The notes beneath the pieces were generated by a model, which worked only from the letters and a program-made list of their open reading frames with translations, was not told the origin of the DNA and searched no databases. From NCBI GenBank assembly GCA_031216445.1, contig CM062201.1, positions 27,757,501-27,821,500 of the forward strand: DNA of 64,000 nt. The letters run 5' to 3'. Positions 44,304 through 57,140 of the stretch are shown here, one piece after another. The DNA is from Lateolabrax maculatus. Taxonomy: Eukaryota; Chordata; Actinopteri; Acropomatiformes; Lateolabracidae. Made by a program: the position numbers and the translations under genes. Each line of letters opens with the position of its first letter. The stretch's first letter is position 1.

Positions 44304-44612
44304 ACACACACACACAGAGACACACACACACACACACAGACACACACACACACACACAGAGACACACACACACACACAGACACACACACACACACACACA
44401 CAGAGACACACAGACACACACACACAGACACACACACACACACACACACACACAGCCACGCACACAGACACAGAGACACACACACACACAGAGACACACA
44501 CACACACACAGACACACACACACACACACAGAGACACACAGACACGCACACAGACACAGAGACACACACACACACAGAGACACACACACACAGACACACA
44601 CACACAGACACA
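44262..44612 (+). repeat. CA / CACAGAGA microsatellite
   Basis: 350 bp of CA repeats with GAGA, CAGACA and CAGCCACG interruptions, duplicated in blocks. Confidence 0.98.
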
Positions 44613-44717
44613 CTTTTTTCTGTCTTTGTGATTTGATGAGTGGGTTTGATTGACAGGAGGCGGAGCCACTGCAGGTGTTAGTAATTAACAGAATATAACA
44701 TTAAAACATTTATTTTA

Positions 44718-45107
44718 GGGATGTCAAAGATAACACATTGACTGCAGTAACCATGACAACCTGAAGCAGAATCTTTGAAATGGCATGCAACTGTACACAC
44801 ACACAATGAATTTGTCTTTACACCCCATACAGACAGGCCCCCCCCCCACTTCACACATACATATAGGGGTCCCGTAAAGTGCGTGGAGAGGACATAGGTT
44901 GAGGGCGCCGCCATTTGTCAGCGCGCCCGGGAGCAGTTGGGGGGGGGGAGTCGTGCCTTGCTCAAGGGCACCGGCAACTCCTCCGACTCCCAACCCAAGT
45001 CCCCTACCCACTGAGCCACTGCCGCCCAACATGGAACATCTGAAATCAATGAGCTGATTGGATTTCGAATGTTCCTGTAAACAAGGTTGTGTTATCTTTG
45101 ACATCCC
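44718..45107. mobile_element. MITE-like element with perfect 20-bp terminal inverted repeats
   Basis: GGGATGTCAAAGATAACACA at 44718-44737 is exactly reverse-complemented at 45088-45107. The 390-bp interior has no coding region and includes a stretch (about 44930-45030) with GTGCCTTGCTCAAGGGCACC and CCACTGAGCCACTGCCGCCC, motifs common in dispersed fish DNA. No clear target-site duplication is seen. Confidence 0.8.
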
Positions 45108-45255
45108 ATAATAACACTGATCTGTTACTCTCTTTGTTCTGACTTCTGTAAAAAGGTTGAGACATTTTGAACTCGTTTGTTAGTCTGAACTCACATTAAG
45201 AACAAGTGAGGCTCAGAGTAAAACTGTCTGTTTTTACAGTGAGGTTCTGAATGCA

Positions 45256-45257
<2 letters not shown>

Positions 45258-45316
<59 letters not shown>
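45258..45316. repeat. (AT)n microsatellite
   Basis: About 28 AT dinucleotides; able to extrude as a cruciform. Confidence 0.97.
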
Positions 45317-45320
<4 letters not shown>

Positions 45321-47110
45321 CTGAATATGAATCCGTAACAAACAGGAAGGAGCAGCTGTATTGACGAGGACAGATGAGTGTGAGCTGCTCAGTCTATAGA
45401 TCATCAATCAATACTCGCAGTGATTGATTAGCTGTATGCTCCACGCTGCTCATTAACTCATTATATGCTCCAGCAGACAAACAGGAAGTGATTCATTGCT
45501 TGACCTCACAATTGGCCTTGAAGGCAGATGGCTGATGAAGAGCGAATAAAGGAACAATCGGCTGAAAACACTCAAACTGTGGGCAGAGAGCCAAGAGAGA
45601 CAAAAGACACGTTCATATAAAGGACCAAATCTGGTTCCACTGTCACAATGTTTCAAAGTTGAAATAGATTAACTTTTAAAATCGTACTTCTTCTCTGTGT
45701 AGCTCAGGTAGATGTGAACTGACAGACATGTTGGATCCTTCAAAGTGACGTCCTCTTCCACAGGAAGTCATTATCTCTGATGTCCCTCCAGAATAAAGCT
45801 CCAGAAATCAGCTCAGAAACCAGAGAACAAAGACTCTTCCTGTTTCTTTCAGCCTCACAGTGGTTCACTCTGTAATGGAGACACCTGACTACAGGGACAC
45901 TACAGACAGGAGCTGACGGGCGAAAGACGGACAGGTTTTCAGGGGTGAAGCTCATCATGTGTCATTAACAAACATTTAATGTTTGTTTCTTGATTTTATT
46001 TTAGTGAAATGACAGTTTCCCTCATTATTGTCAGTGTTTAATAGATATGAGTCATAATAAATGATGATGGGATTATGTGTTGGGGGGGGGGCGATGAGCT
46101 GAATGAACACCATGTCTTTATTCTTCCACTTGTTACTTTCCTAAAGTTCCTCCATGGACCCTCAGGGGCCCTCCGTGATTGTGCATTAAAACATAGAACT
46201 GAAGTTATGAATCAGTTCTGTAACAACTCTGAAATTATTAAGAATGAAACCTCTTCTCAGATCTTCTGAATCTCTTCAAGTGTTATTGTCTTCGGAGTCA
46301 CTTTTATCAGGTAAACAGGTTCATTTAAAGGCTGCAACTGTTCCTCAGTGCTTCAGTGATTTTATATAAATTAATATAAATATATAATATATACAGTATA
46401 TCAGACTCTGTTTCTCTTCTCCTCTGATTCTGATCCTGATTCTGTTTCTGTTCATTAAGAAACAAAATTATTAATCACTTAAGCTAAAAACTTAATCAGT
46501 AATGAATTTGACAAGCCAAAACAAGTGAAAACAGAGTAACAGGCTGTCAAAACAAAACTTGTCAAAACAACTATTGCTGTGTACTTTCCCTGACAGGAAC
46601 GTGATCTGATGTGCGTCTGTTTTTGTGTTTCTCCAGGAAACGTCCTCCTGATGAAGAAGGTTCCTCCACTTCCTCCTCACATCACAGTTTCCTCATCAGA
46701 GACTCAACAGATTGCCTCAACAGGTTGGTGCAACTGTAATCTCTCCATCTGCTGATGCAACATGCTGAGTCAGAGCGTCCTGCTGGTTACCATAGCAACC
46801 AGTGACCTCAGAGACCACATGGTGACCGATGATGTCATCAGCCTGAACAGTGAGATTAACTGACGGAGTTGCTGTGTTGTGTCAGGGCTGTCGGTTGCTC
46901 ATTTAGTTGTCAGAGTTGTCGGTTATTCTGTTTGTTGTCAGAGTTGCTGGTGAGCTTCCTGTGGAAGTTGCTCAGTATTCAGTGACTGATGGAGGATGAA
47001 GTGATCTGATTGGTTGTTCAGGAATCTGAAGATTCAGACTCATTGACCCAAAGATCATTAGTGTGTGTGTGTTTCTGTGTGTAACAGAGCAGCCATTGTC
47101 ATCAGTCCTC
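45317..47110. other. Unique non-coding sequence with one exon-like segment
   Basis: No recognised gene is present. Positions 46637-46723 (87 bp) are bounded by CTCCAG and CAACAG/GTTGGT with two open frames and could be a small exon. A poly-G run lies at 46082-46091. Confidence 0.4.
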
Positions 47111-47120
47111 TTTATACTCA

Positions 47121-47335
47121 ATGTCTCTCTCTCTGTCTGTCTCTCTGTCTGCCTGTCTCTCTCTCTGTCTGCCTATCTGTCTGTCTGTCTGCCTGTCTCT
47201 CTGCCTGTCTCTCTGTCTGTCTCTCTGTCTGTCTCTCTGTCTGCCTGTCTCTCTCTCTGTCTGCCTATCTGTCTGTCTGTCTGCCTGTCTCTCTGCCTGT
47301 CTCTCTGTCTGTCTCTCTGCCTGTCTCTTATTAAC
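47121..47335 (+). repeat. CTGT/CTCT/CCTGT microsatellite
   Basis: A mixed CTGT and CTCT array in which a block of about 90 bp is duplicated (47135-47215 resembles 47225-47315). Confidence 0.95.
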
Positions 47336-49825
47336 AGGCTCATTATGAATGAGTTCTTTAGTACAAACTGTTCTCAGTCTGTTCTATAATAAGTGATTCA
47401 TATGATTCAATCTTATAACCAAATGAACTTTAACTCTTCATGACTTTTAAATAAATCAGAATTTACCGCAACAAAATATTTTATTTACTTTGAAGAAGAA
47501 GCAAAGACTTGATTTTAAAGAGTCACTTAACTTCCTCCAGTGGTTCAGCTTCTGGTGAAAGTGATGTACCGGTGTGCTCCAGTACACTGTGACATCACTG
47601 TGACATCACTGTGATATCACTGTGACATCACTGTTGTCTACAGCCAGTTAAGATTCTTCAAAGTCAGAAACCAAAATTCAGGATGAGAAACTCAAATTTA
47701 AACATCTGGACTGCTGAGGATAGTCAATCAATCAATCAATCAGTCAGTATCTGTCCAATCAGATTACATTCTGAAGTTTTGTATTTGAAGCTTGTTTATA
47801 AGACTGAAATGTCCTTTTATGTTAGATTTAGTCTGCAGACTAACTGAAGCACGTCGTCTCTCCATCACACACATTTCCTCCCAATTACTGTGTGTCACCT
47901 TTCACCTCCTCCCCTCCCCCTCCATTCATTACTCCGCCTGGTTGGTTCGCTTCTCTACAAGCCGCTTTTCACGCTCTCTAACCCCCACCCCCCCACCCCC
48001 CCACCCCCCCCACCCCCCTTTGTAGCCTCTTCACTCGTCCTTCATCTTTTGTTTCTGCTGGAAAGCCTCACACACCTGATAAACAACACACAAACGCACA
48101 CCACACCCAGAAACATGATAATATAAAATAACATGACATTACATAACATAACACAACATAATATAATATAATATATGATATGATACAACACAACATGATA
48201 TAATATAATGTTATATAATGTAATAAAATACAATATAGTATAATATATACAAACTAAGAATGAGTATTCAAAGATGAGGACCGTTCTTCAGGATGGACAG
48301 ACAGAAGGTACATGTTGTGTAGACAGGAATGAAGCTGTGTTAACAACAGTAACATGACACTATGGATCCAGTGAAGTTATGTTGACACATCAGTTATTGA
48401 TTAGAGGTGTTTGTGGGGTTAAAGTTTGACACCATTCTGGTTTATTTTTACCAGGGAGTTATTATGACCCAATGTGTTTATAATACTGAACTGAAGTTCT
48501 AGTTAACCCACTTATTGTGTCTGTCACTTATATTTGTGTACATTTGGACCCAATGATTTCCTGTCTTTATGCTAAGCTAACCACTGCCATCTTTCCAGCT
48601 CTGTACATGAGTGTGAGATCCATCTGAACAGCTCACTCTTTGAGACCTGAGACCTGAACTCAGCCTGAGACTGAGGCTGCACTTTACTTATTTATTTTTC
48701 AAAGATAAACTTATCTGAAAAACTCTCTCACAATAAAAAATAAGTGATCTGACAACCAAACCGTGCGGTGCCCCCCCACGGTGCGGTGGCCCCCCCCACG
48801 GTGCGGTGGCCCCCCCCAGAACCAAACATGTAGAACTTCTACCAGCTCTGACATCCCAGTAAACACACTGCAGTCAACCAGCAGCTCAGAATAATCAATG
48901 GTCTGTATCAACGAGTAGTAGATCAACTCTTCTCACTGCCGTCCAGATAAACTCCAGACGTGTTTCAGTTTGGATCCAGAACAGAACGACAGACCCTATC
49001 ACTAATCGTGATCCTGATCCTGTTTCTGATTCTGATCCTGATTCTAATCCTATTTTGATTTGACCTAAACTGGATTATCTCATAAAGAAAATGGGCTGTG
49101 ATTGGTCAGATGTGTATTTGGTTGACAGAATTAATGTTTGTGACGAGAAACGTTAATTCACAAATATAAAGTACACACACACACACACACACGCACACAT
49201 ACACACTCTTTGTCAGACCGCAGGCTGTGTGTGTTTTCTCTTTGTGTGTTTGATTGATGTGTGTGCAGCGGTGCATGTGACCCTGTGTGTGTGTGTGTTA
49301 GAGCTCAGCTGGGAGTGTTTGTCCACTTCTCATCAGGCCCCTCATGCAATATTAATCTGTCACACACACACACACACACATATGAATGAATGCATGAATG
49401 TTTTGTCACACACACACGTTTTACTAGCAGTGTGTTGTGTCAAAGATAAGATGCTGCTGTTAACACACACACACACTTTTCACATCACATTAAACTGTCT
49501 GCTGTCACCATGACGACCTGAACAATTTATGATGGTCACCTGCTGTCACCTGTCAGCTGTGAACCAATCAGACAACAGAAAACAAATAAAAAGTCAGTGT
49601 GTGTAATAATACCAATACAGCCGACCAGAATTGATCCTCCTGTTTTCATCTGGAACAAACAGTGGAGAGCAGGTGGGACGTCTTTTATTTTAGCACAGAA
49701 GAAGAAATAGTGTGTTGGACAGAAGCTTCTTCTTCTTCTGCTTCCCATCATGCACTGGGGTTTACAGTGAGATTATTCAACCACCCACATCAGCAGCTGA
49801 TGGAAGGAAATCAAAGAGACGGATC
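47336..49825. other. Non-coding region with simple repeats
   Basis: No gene is seen. It contains TGACATCACTG repeats (47584-47634), a C-rich CCCCCCACC run (47983-48018), an AT-rich ATAACATA-type degenerate array (48115-48250), three 20-bp GGTGCCCCCCCACGGTGC-type units (48768-48824), and CA tracts near 49168-49200, 49360-49380 and 49460-49478. Confidence 0.6.
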
Positions 49826-50228
49826 AGCTGAAGAACCCTGAAGAACCCAGAGAACCACTGAGGAGGAACTCCAAGGAATACTGAGGAACCCCAAGGAAAA
49901 CTGAAGAACCCAGAGGAACACTAAGGAGGAACTCCAAGGAATACTGAGGAACCCTGAGGAACAATGAGGAACCCAGAGGAACACTCACTGAGGAACCTTG
50001 AGAAACTCCAAGGAACACTGAGGAGGAACTCCAAGGAATAATGAGGAACCCAGAGGAACACTGAGGAACCTCAAGAAACTCCAAAGAACACTGAAGAGGA
50101 ACTCCAATTAATACTGAGGAACCGGGAACAACACTGCGGAACTCCAAGGAACCCTGAGGAACATTGAGGAGGAACTCCAAGGAACACTTAGGAACATTGA
50201 GGAGGAACTCCAAGGAACACTTAGGAAC
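49826..50228 (+). repeat. Degenerate GGAACTCCAAGGAACACTGA minisatellite
   Basis: Diverged units (GAGGAACTCCAAGGAACACT, AGGAACCCAGAGGAACACT) of variable length. More decayed than the other arrays in the window. Confidence 0.9.
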
Positions 50229-50237
50229 CTAGACTGA

Positions 50238-50330
50238 CTGTTATAGACAGACAGTGTTATAGACAGTGTTATAGACAGTGTTATAGACAGTGTTATAGAC
50301 AGACTGTTATAGACAGACAGTGTTATAAAG
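50238..50330 (+). repeat. TTATAGACAG(A/T) short tandem
   Basis: About seven units of GTTATAGACAGT or GTTATAGACAGACA. Confidence 0.93.
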
Positions 50331-50530
50331 AGACACTATTAAAGACACACAGAGGGCTGTTGTGTCCTTCAGATGAAACCATAAAACACACTGATTTACT
50401 ACCTCGCTCTACCACTCGCTCTTTCCCTCTAACTTCACGCCTCAAACCAATGATTAAATATTAATGACTGTGACCCCGCCCCTCTGACCCCACCCACATC
50501 TATGTGCAGCTAAGCCCCGCCCCCATCCTC

Positions 50531-50656
50531 CCTCTCTGCATCTGAATGTCTCTCGCCCTCTCTCTCCCTCTCCCTCTCTGCATCTGAATGTCTCTCGCCC
50601 TCTCTCTCCCTCTCCCTCTCTGCATCTGAATGTCTCTCGCCCTCTCTCTCTCAGAA
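50531..50656 (+). repeat. 42-bp tandem repeat, three copies
   Basis: CCTCTCTGCATCTGAATGTC followed by TCTCGCCCTCTCTCTCCCTCT repeats at 50531, 50573 and 50615, essentially without change. Confidence 0.95.
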
Positions 50657-53600
50657 CAATGTGTCGTTCACAATAATGGGATTACAGCCATCCAGCCGGC
50701 TGCTCGCTCACCCTCCCTCTCTCTCCTGTCATCCCCCCCTCTCTCTCTCTCTCCATCTGTCTATTGGTAGTCTTTCGTCCTCTCTCCCTCTCCCTCTCTC
50801 GCCCGGTGTGCAGGTTCTTTCAGTTCTTGTCGTATGTTTTTCGGAGGAATGAAAGAAAGACGGATTGTTTCCTGAATGAAGTAAGTGTCTCTCTCTCTCT
50901 CTTTCTCATGTGTTGTCTCTCTCTCATTCTGTGATGAAGCTTTGATTGACAGCTGACTCTCGTTAATTGTGCTGTGATTTAATTAGTGGAGCAGGAATCA
51001 GATCAGTGGTAGAGAGACATAGACTCTGACCGTCTCTATCTCTGTGAATAAGTTCCCTCACAGAGAAAGAAACGCTTCAGTTTCCTGCAGCACAGAAACA
51101 TCTCGCTGCTCTTTCAGCTGCTCGTTACACTGAAATGTGTCTGATGTGTTCAGGATCATCAGATTTTATAGATCCTGCAACAGACAGACATCTGTAAAGA
51201 TAACATCTGTAATAATAGCTGTGAGATAAGACAGGAACTTTATGCTCCATGTAGAAGACAGAAAATGTCTCCTGATCATAAGAGCAGCTTGCTTGGCAGA
51301 ATAAAGACATGTCCAGCGAGGAGGACCTCAGTCAGAAATCTTCAAATGACATGAATGGAACAATAGGCGGAGTTTTAACTATGTTCTATATTATATTTTA
51401 GATTCTATTAGCCTGTTCTGCTTGTTTCATCTGTGATAGATTATTAATGAGCACATCATATGTTTTGAAATTAAATCTTACCTTAACCGTACCTCAAAAC
51501 TGTATTAAGTATAGCCAAGAGTAAATGTACTCAGTTACATTCCACCACTTTATTGATTAGTTTTTTTTAGCATTTAGTCTTTATAAGTTGAGTTACAGTA
51601 GCAGAGTTGGGTTATGACATTAAGTGACTGGAATCGAACCAGTGACATTGTGGTTATTGTGTCAGAAAAGAATCTGCTGTTATTTTCAGAGTTTGTTGTG
51701 ATGGATCACAGAGCAGATCTGTCAGTGAACGGTCTGTCCAGCAGAAAACAGAAACATCATGTGGTCTGGTGATGTCACACAGGTGTAACGCCGTCAGGGC
51801 TGTAGCCTTGCTCACATACACACATGAAGCGATGAGGAGGCTGTAACCTTCATCACGTTTTCCATTGTTGGAGCTTCGACTGGAGCTCTTTTAATGACGT
51901 CGTCTGGTTGTGTCTCTTCTTCTGTGGTGGTTTAATGGCAGCGACTGGAGTATCAGCTCCGCCTGCTGTTTATCTCATTCACATTCAGATTTGTTTTTAT
52001 TACCACATGACAAGACTTGAAAGTTGTTGCATTTTGTAAACCCAGAGACAGTGATGGACATGAGAACGTGTCAATAAACCAAAGACCAAACCTTTGACGC
52101 CTGCTGACCTGAAACATTATTTGTCTCATAGCTTACAGCTTGAGCCAGGTGGACTCTTGGCCGTGTTCTGGCACCAACAGAGAGCCAATTCTGGTCCAGA
52201 TATGTCTGCCAGGTTTGGTCTTGATTGTGAGTTCTTTGGTCTGATCTGATTGGAGAATTGTCTTCAGTTAGCAGATCTCAGACCAGCTTTGGGCCGGTGT
52301 CTAAGACACAGACCAGAGAAGTTGGTCCGGTGCTGGAGTCCTTGAACTGGACCAAACCATTCAGACTTCCTGAGACTCTCTGTCTGTCTGTCTGCCCAGT
52401 GAAAAGCATCCAGCTGATAAGGGATCAGTCCATGATTCCTGACTGTAAGACATCATTTGAATGGACATAAAGTGGTTTCATGGAGCAGAACTCCCTGTTG
52501 GGCTGATGACCAGTCAACAGTGGACTACAACATGCTGTTCATCTGTTTGGACAGCAGTGGAAAGTACCTTTTTTCAAATACAGTACTTTTTGTGAGTGTT
52601 TCCATGGTACTTTATATTTCCATTTCATCTCAAAGGGAAATATTGTACTTTCTATTCCACTTTTTATCTATCTATTTATGCATCCATTTATCTGATTATT
52701 AAAACTAAATATATTGACCAAATAAATTATGTATTTTTATACCTGACTCAGCAGTATACAAAGTAATTCAAATGAGCTATACCTTTACACATGAATGCAT
52801 AAATAATTATAATATGACATGTATTGTTCTGCAGAATGAGTACTTTTACTTTTGGTACTTATATCTCGTACGTATATTTTAATACTTTTGTTCTTTTACT
52901 TAAGTATGATTTAGAATGCAGTATTTTTACACAGTTTTACGACTTTTACTGAAGTGAAAGAGCTGAGAACTTCTTCCAGCACTGGTTTGGGAGGAGGTTT
53001 GTGTTCAGTTGGAGGTGATGGAGGTTTGGTTCTGGTTCTGGTTCTGGTTTTGTAGGTTTTTTCACCCGGAGTGAATGAAGCAGATGGTTGTAGTTGAATA
53101 AAAGAATCCCCTCCTTCTTTTCCTCCTCTCATCGACTCTGTGGTGATTAAGATGTTTTATTGCCCCCCCCCCCCTCCCAAAGCCTTCTTTTAATCTTGTA
53201 AAAATTCTGCTCTCATAAACACATTATGATCTCATTCACGCCTGTTAAAGAATCACAGAGAGAGACAGGAAGCTGTTTTTGTTTTAATAGAACTGCACCT
53301 CCTCCTCTTTCTCCCTCACTCACCGTCTCCACCCTGATGCAGAAAAATGAAGAATCATCTCTTCTTCTTCTGTGTTTTGTCCTCACTTTCTTCTGTATTT
53401 TCTGTCTGAAGATGTTTTAAATGGCTGACGCGTCATCTTCACAACGGATTATCTCATGTCAGCGGTGGCGTTTAGAGGTCGGCTTCTTGTCCGACTCTTA
53501 GTTTAATGTTTCGGTCTCTCAGTCCAGCTGTTGTCTTTGACTCGTCTTTGTGTGTGTTGTCATGACAACTGAATAAGAACCAAACGTGTGATTTAATGGA

Positions 53601-54175
53601 GGGTCTCAGTGCAGCAGCGCTGGAGTTATTACCAGCAGCAGTTATGAGTTTTGAATAGATGATATGATATTGTTGCTCCAGGTGGGTCTCTCAGGGTCAA
53701 CTGGTCTCAGGTCAGACAAAGACCTGAACAAGGTGTTGTCCTCACTCACTCATTTTAAGGTAAGAGTAGTTTATTAGTACAGCTCCTTCCAACCATGAGG
53801 TAATGCAGTGTTTTACAGAAAACATAAGAAGACATTAAGACACAAGACAATATAAAAAGATTATAAATAGAATGGAAGGTAGAAATAAGCTAGAATAGAA
53901 TAAAAGCCTGAGGAAAGAGCTGAACAAACACCTGGTCCTCAGCTGGGATCAGGTCCAGGAGGGGGTTAATAGCCCGGGAGGCTGACCTTAACAAGGGGCT
54001 GGTCCCTGTGGACCCCTTCCAGCTGAGGGAGGAGGATGGTCCGGTGTGATGCTGGTTGAGTGATGGGACAATATGAGAGACAATAGAAAAGAGTCAGAGA
54101 GCTTCGCTCAGGTTGCTGTCTTACTGATTCATTACTGTGAACACATGATGTGATCGATCATCAGCTGCTGAGCTC
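50657..54175. other. Unique AT-rich non-coding sequence
   Basis: No recognised gene. Positions 50819-50877 have the look of a small exon (acceptor GGTGTGCAG, donor ATGAA/GTAAGT) but carry no conserved protein. A poly-C run lies at 53163-53176. Confidence 0.5.
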
Positions 54176-54177
54176 AG

Positions 54178-54420
54178 TCAGATTCTGAATCAGAACTTGA
54201 ACCAGACCCTGAATCAGACCCTGAGACTGAACCTGAATCAGACCCCGAGTCAGATCCTGAATCAGAACCTGAGACAGAACCTGATTCAGACCCTGAGTCA
54301 GATCCTGAGTCAGACCCTGAGTCAGACCCTGAATCAGAACCTGAGACAGAACCTGAGACAGAACCTGAGTCAGACCCTGAGTCAGAACCTGAATCAGACC
54401 CTGAGTCAGACCCTGAGACA
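54178..54420 (+). repeat. 12-bp minisatellite (CAGACCCTGAGT)
   Basis: About 20 units of (G/C)A(G/A)TCAGA(C/A)CCTGA type. Ser-Asp-Ser-Gly frames on the minus strand are artefacts. Confidence 0.95.
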
Positions 54421-54859
54421 GTGTGATGTAGCTCCACTGGTTGTTTCCCCTGAATATTATAAAAGTGTAGGTGCACCTACGTGTTTGTGTAGGTACATGT
54501 ACACAGATCGGCCGCCTCCACTATAAAACACTGGAGGTTTTTGCCAAGCAGTTTATACTGAGGAATCTCTCCGTTTAATATCTATGGTTCTGTGAGGTGA
54601 TTGTGTCCAATTTTACAAATCAATTATCAGGATTTATCAAATTACATACATTGCAATAAAGGGTTTTATCCATATTGCATAACTTCTACTAGTGGAGACT
54701 CAAAGTAGATTCAGGTGGACTAGAACCTGACTGCAGAACCTGGTTCTTGTCACCGCTCTGGAGACTCAGTGGTACAGGACAGATACAGCTGGACTCATTT
54801 CTACTGAACGGTGTTGAAATCTGGTGGGAGGCCTCAGGTCTCATGTTGGTAACGACATA

Positions 54860-56451
54860 CAGTGGGTACGGAAAGTATTCAGACCCCTTTAAATTTTTCA
54901 CTCTTTGTTTCATTGCAGCCATTTGCTAAAATCAAAAAAGTTCATTTTATTTCTCATTAATGTGCACTCAGCACCCCATCTTGACAGAAAAAAACAGAAA
55001 TGTAGAAATTTTTGCAAATTTATTAAAAAAGAAAAACTGAAATATCACATGGTCAAAAGTATTCAGACCCTTTGCTGTGACACTCATATTTAACTCACAT
55101 GCTGTCCATTTCTTCTGATCCTCCTTGAGATGGTTCTACTCCTTCATTGGAGTCCAGCTGTGTTTAATTAAACTGATTGGACTTGATTAGGAAAGGCACA
55201 CACCTGTCTATATAAGACCTTACAGCTCACAGTGCATGTCAGAGCAAATGAGAATCATGATGTCGAAGGAACTGCCCGAGGAGCTCAGAGACAGAATTGT
55301 GGCAAGGCACAGATCTGGCCAAGGTTACAAAAGAATTTCTGCAGCACTCAAGGTTCCTAAGAGCACAGTGGCCTCCATAATCCTTAAATGGAAGAAGTTT
55401 GGGACGACCAGAACTCTTCCTAGACCTGGCCGTCCAGCCAAACTGAGCAATCGTGGGAGAAGAGCCTTGGTGAGAGAGGTAAAGAAGAACCCAAAGATCA
55501 CTGTGGCTGAGCTCCAGAGATGCAGTAGGGAGATGGGAGAAAGTTCCACAAAGTCAACTAACACTGCAGCCCTCCACCAGTCGGGGCTTTATGGCAGAGT
55601 GGCCCGACGGAAGCCTCTCCTCAGTGCAAGACATATGAAAACCTGCATAGAGTTTGCTAAAAAACACATGAAGGACTCCCAGACTATGAGAAATAAGATT
55701 CTCTGGTCTGATGAGACGAAAATTGAACTTTTTGGCGTTAATTCTAAGCGGTATGTGTGGAGAAAACCAGGCACTGCTCATCACCTGCCCAATACAATCC
55801 CAACAGTGAAACATGGTGGTGGCAGCATCATGCTATGGGGGTGTTTTTCAGCTACAGGGACAGGACGACTGGTTGCAATTGAAGGAAAGATGAATGCGGC
55901 CAAGTACAGAGATATCCTGGAAGAAAACCTCTTCCAGAGCGCTCAGGACCTCAGACTGGGCTGAAGGTTCACCTTCCAACAAGACAATGACCCTAAGCAC
56001 ACAGCTAAAATAACAAAGGAGTGGCTTCGGAACAACTCTGTGACCATTCTTGACTGGCCCAGCCAGAGCCCTGACCTAAACCCAACTGAGCATCTCTGGA
56101 GAGACCTGAAAATGGCTGTCCACCAACGTTCACCATCCAACCTGACGGAACTGGAGAGGATCTGCAAGGAAGAATGGCAGAGGATCCCCAAATCCAGGTG
56201 TGAAAAAATTATTGCATCATTCCCAAGAAGACTCATGGCTGCACTAGCTCAAAAGGTGCTTCTACTCAATACTGAGCAAAGGGTCTGAATACTTATGACC
56301 GTGTGATATTTCAGTTTTTCCTTTTTAATAAATTTGCAAAAATTTCTACATTTGTTTTTTTCTGTCAAGATGGGGTGCTGAGTACATTAATGAGAAATAA
56401 AATGAACTTTTTTTGATTTTAGCAAATGGCTGCAATGAAACAAAGAGTGAA
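54860..56451 (+). mobile_element. Tc1-family DNA transposon, right outer end missing
   Basis: The left end follows a TA and begins CAGTGGGTACGGAAAGTATT. The left inverted repeat runs to about 55080 and carries the inner direct repeat GGTCAAAAGTATTCAGACCC (55052-55071). The right repeat (56281-56451) is its reverse complement, but homology stops 37 bp short of the expected terminus and a tandem repeat begins. The element is otherwise full length (about 1.6 kb) and sits in the forward orientation. Confidence 0.95.
55236..56288 (+). pseudogene. Tc1 transposase with a single in-frame stop
   Basis: The frame begins at 55236 (or the ATG at 55257, giving MMSKELPEELRD). It contains the paired helix-turn-helix (SGQGYKRISAALKVPKSTV; GLYGRVARRKPLL), the GRPAKLSNRGR hook, and a DD34E catalytic set: SDETKIEL, NDPKHTA and DLNPTEHLW. 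Only one defect is seen: TGA at 55962-55964, where relatives have an Arg codon (CGA), so it fits a CpG transition. The frame then continues unbroken to the natural stop at 56286-56288. Confidence 0.95.
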
Positions 56452-57140
56452 GACCATGAGACCTGTTTAATACAGGGAGTTAAATACAGTGAGGCCTGTT
56501 TAATGCAGTGAGGCCTGTATAATGCAGTGAGGCCTGTTTAATGCAGTGAGTTTAATACAGTGAGGCCTGTTTAATGCAGTGAGTTTAATACAGTGAGACC
56601 TGTTTAATGCAGTGAGGCCTGTATAATGCAGTGAGGCCTGTTTAATGCAGTGAGTTTAATACAGTGAGGCCTGTTTAATGCAGTGAGTTTAATACAGTGA
56701 GACCTGTTTAATGCAGTGAGGCCTGTATAATGCAGTGAGGCCTGTTTAATGCAGTGAGTTTAATACAGTGAGGCCTATTTAATGCAGTGAGTTTAATACA
56801 GTGAGGCCTGTTTAATGCAGTGAGTTTAATACAGTGAGGCCTGTTTAATGCAGTGAGGCCTGTATAATGCAGTGAGGCCTGTTTAATGCAGTGAGTTTAA
56901 TACAGTGAGGCCTGTTTAATGCAGTGAGTTTAATACAGTGAGGCCTGTTTAATACAGGGAGGCCTGTTTAATACAGGGAGTTTAATACAGTGAGTTTAAT
57001 ACAGTGAGACCTGTTTAATGCAGTGAGTTTAATACAGTGAGGCCTGTTTAATGCAGTGAGGCCTGTATAATACAGTGAGGTGTGTTTAATACAGTGAGGC
57101 CTTTATAATATAGTTAGGCGTGTTTAATACAGTGAGGTGT
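56452..57140 (+). repeat. Composite 19/14-bp minisatellite adjoining the Tc1 element
   Basis: Units CAGTGAGGCCTGTTTAATG (19 bp) and CAGTGAGTTTAATA (14 bp) alternate, giving a 33-bp higher-order period in places. The array starts right at the truncated transposon end. Confidence 0.95.

Noticed and set aside
46637..46723. Coding exon KRPPDEEGSSTSSSHHSF or NVLLMKKVPPLPPHITVS
   Set aside because: Two frames are open in only 87 bp, neither matches a family I know, and no neighbouring exon supports it. Kept only as a possible UTR exon.
54174..54476. Ser-Asp-Ser-Gly repeat protein
   Set aside because: Product of a 12-bp tandem repeat, with no start context or flanking conserved sequence.
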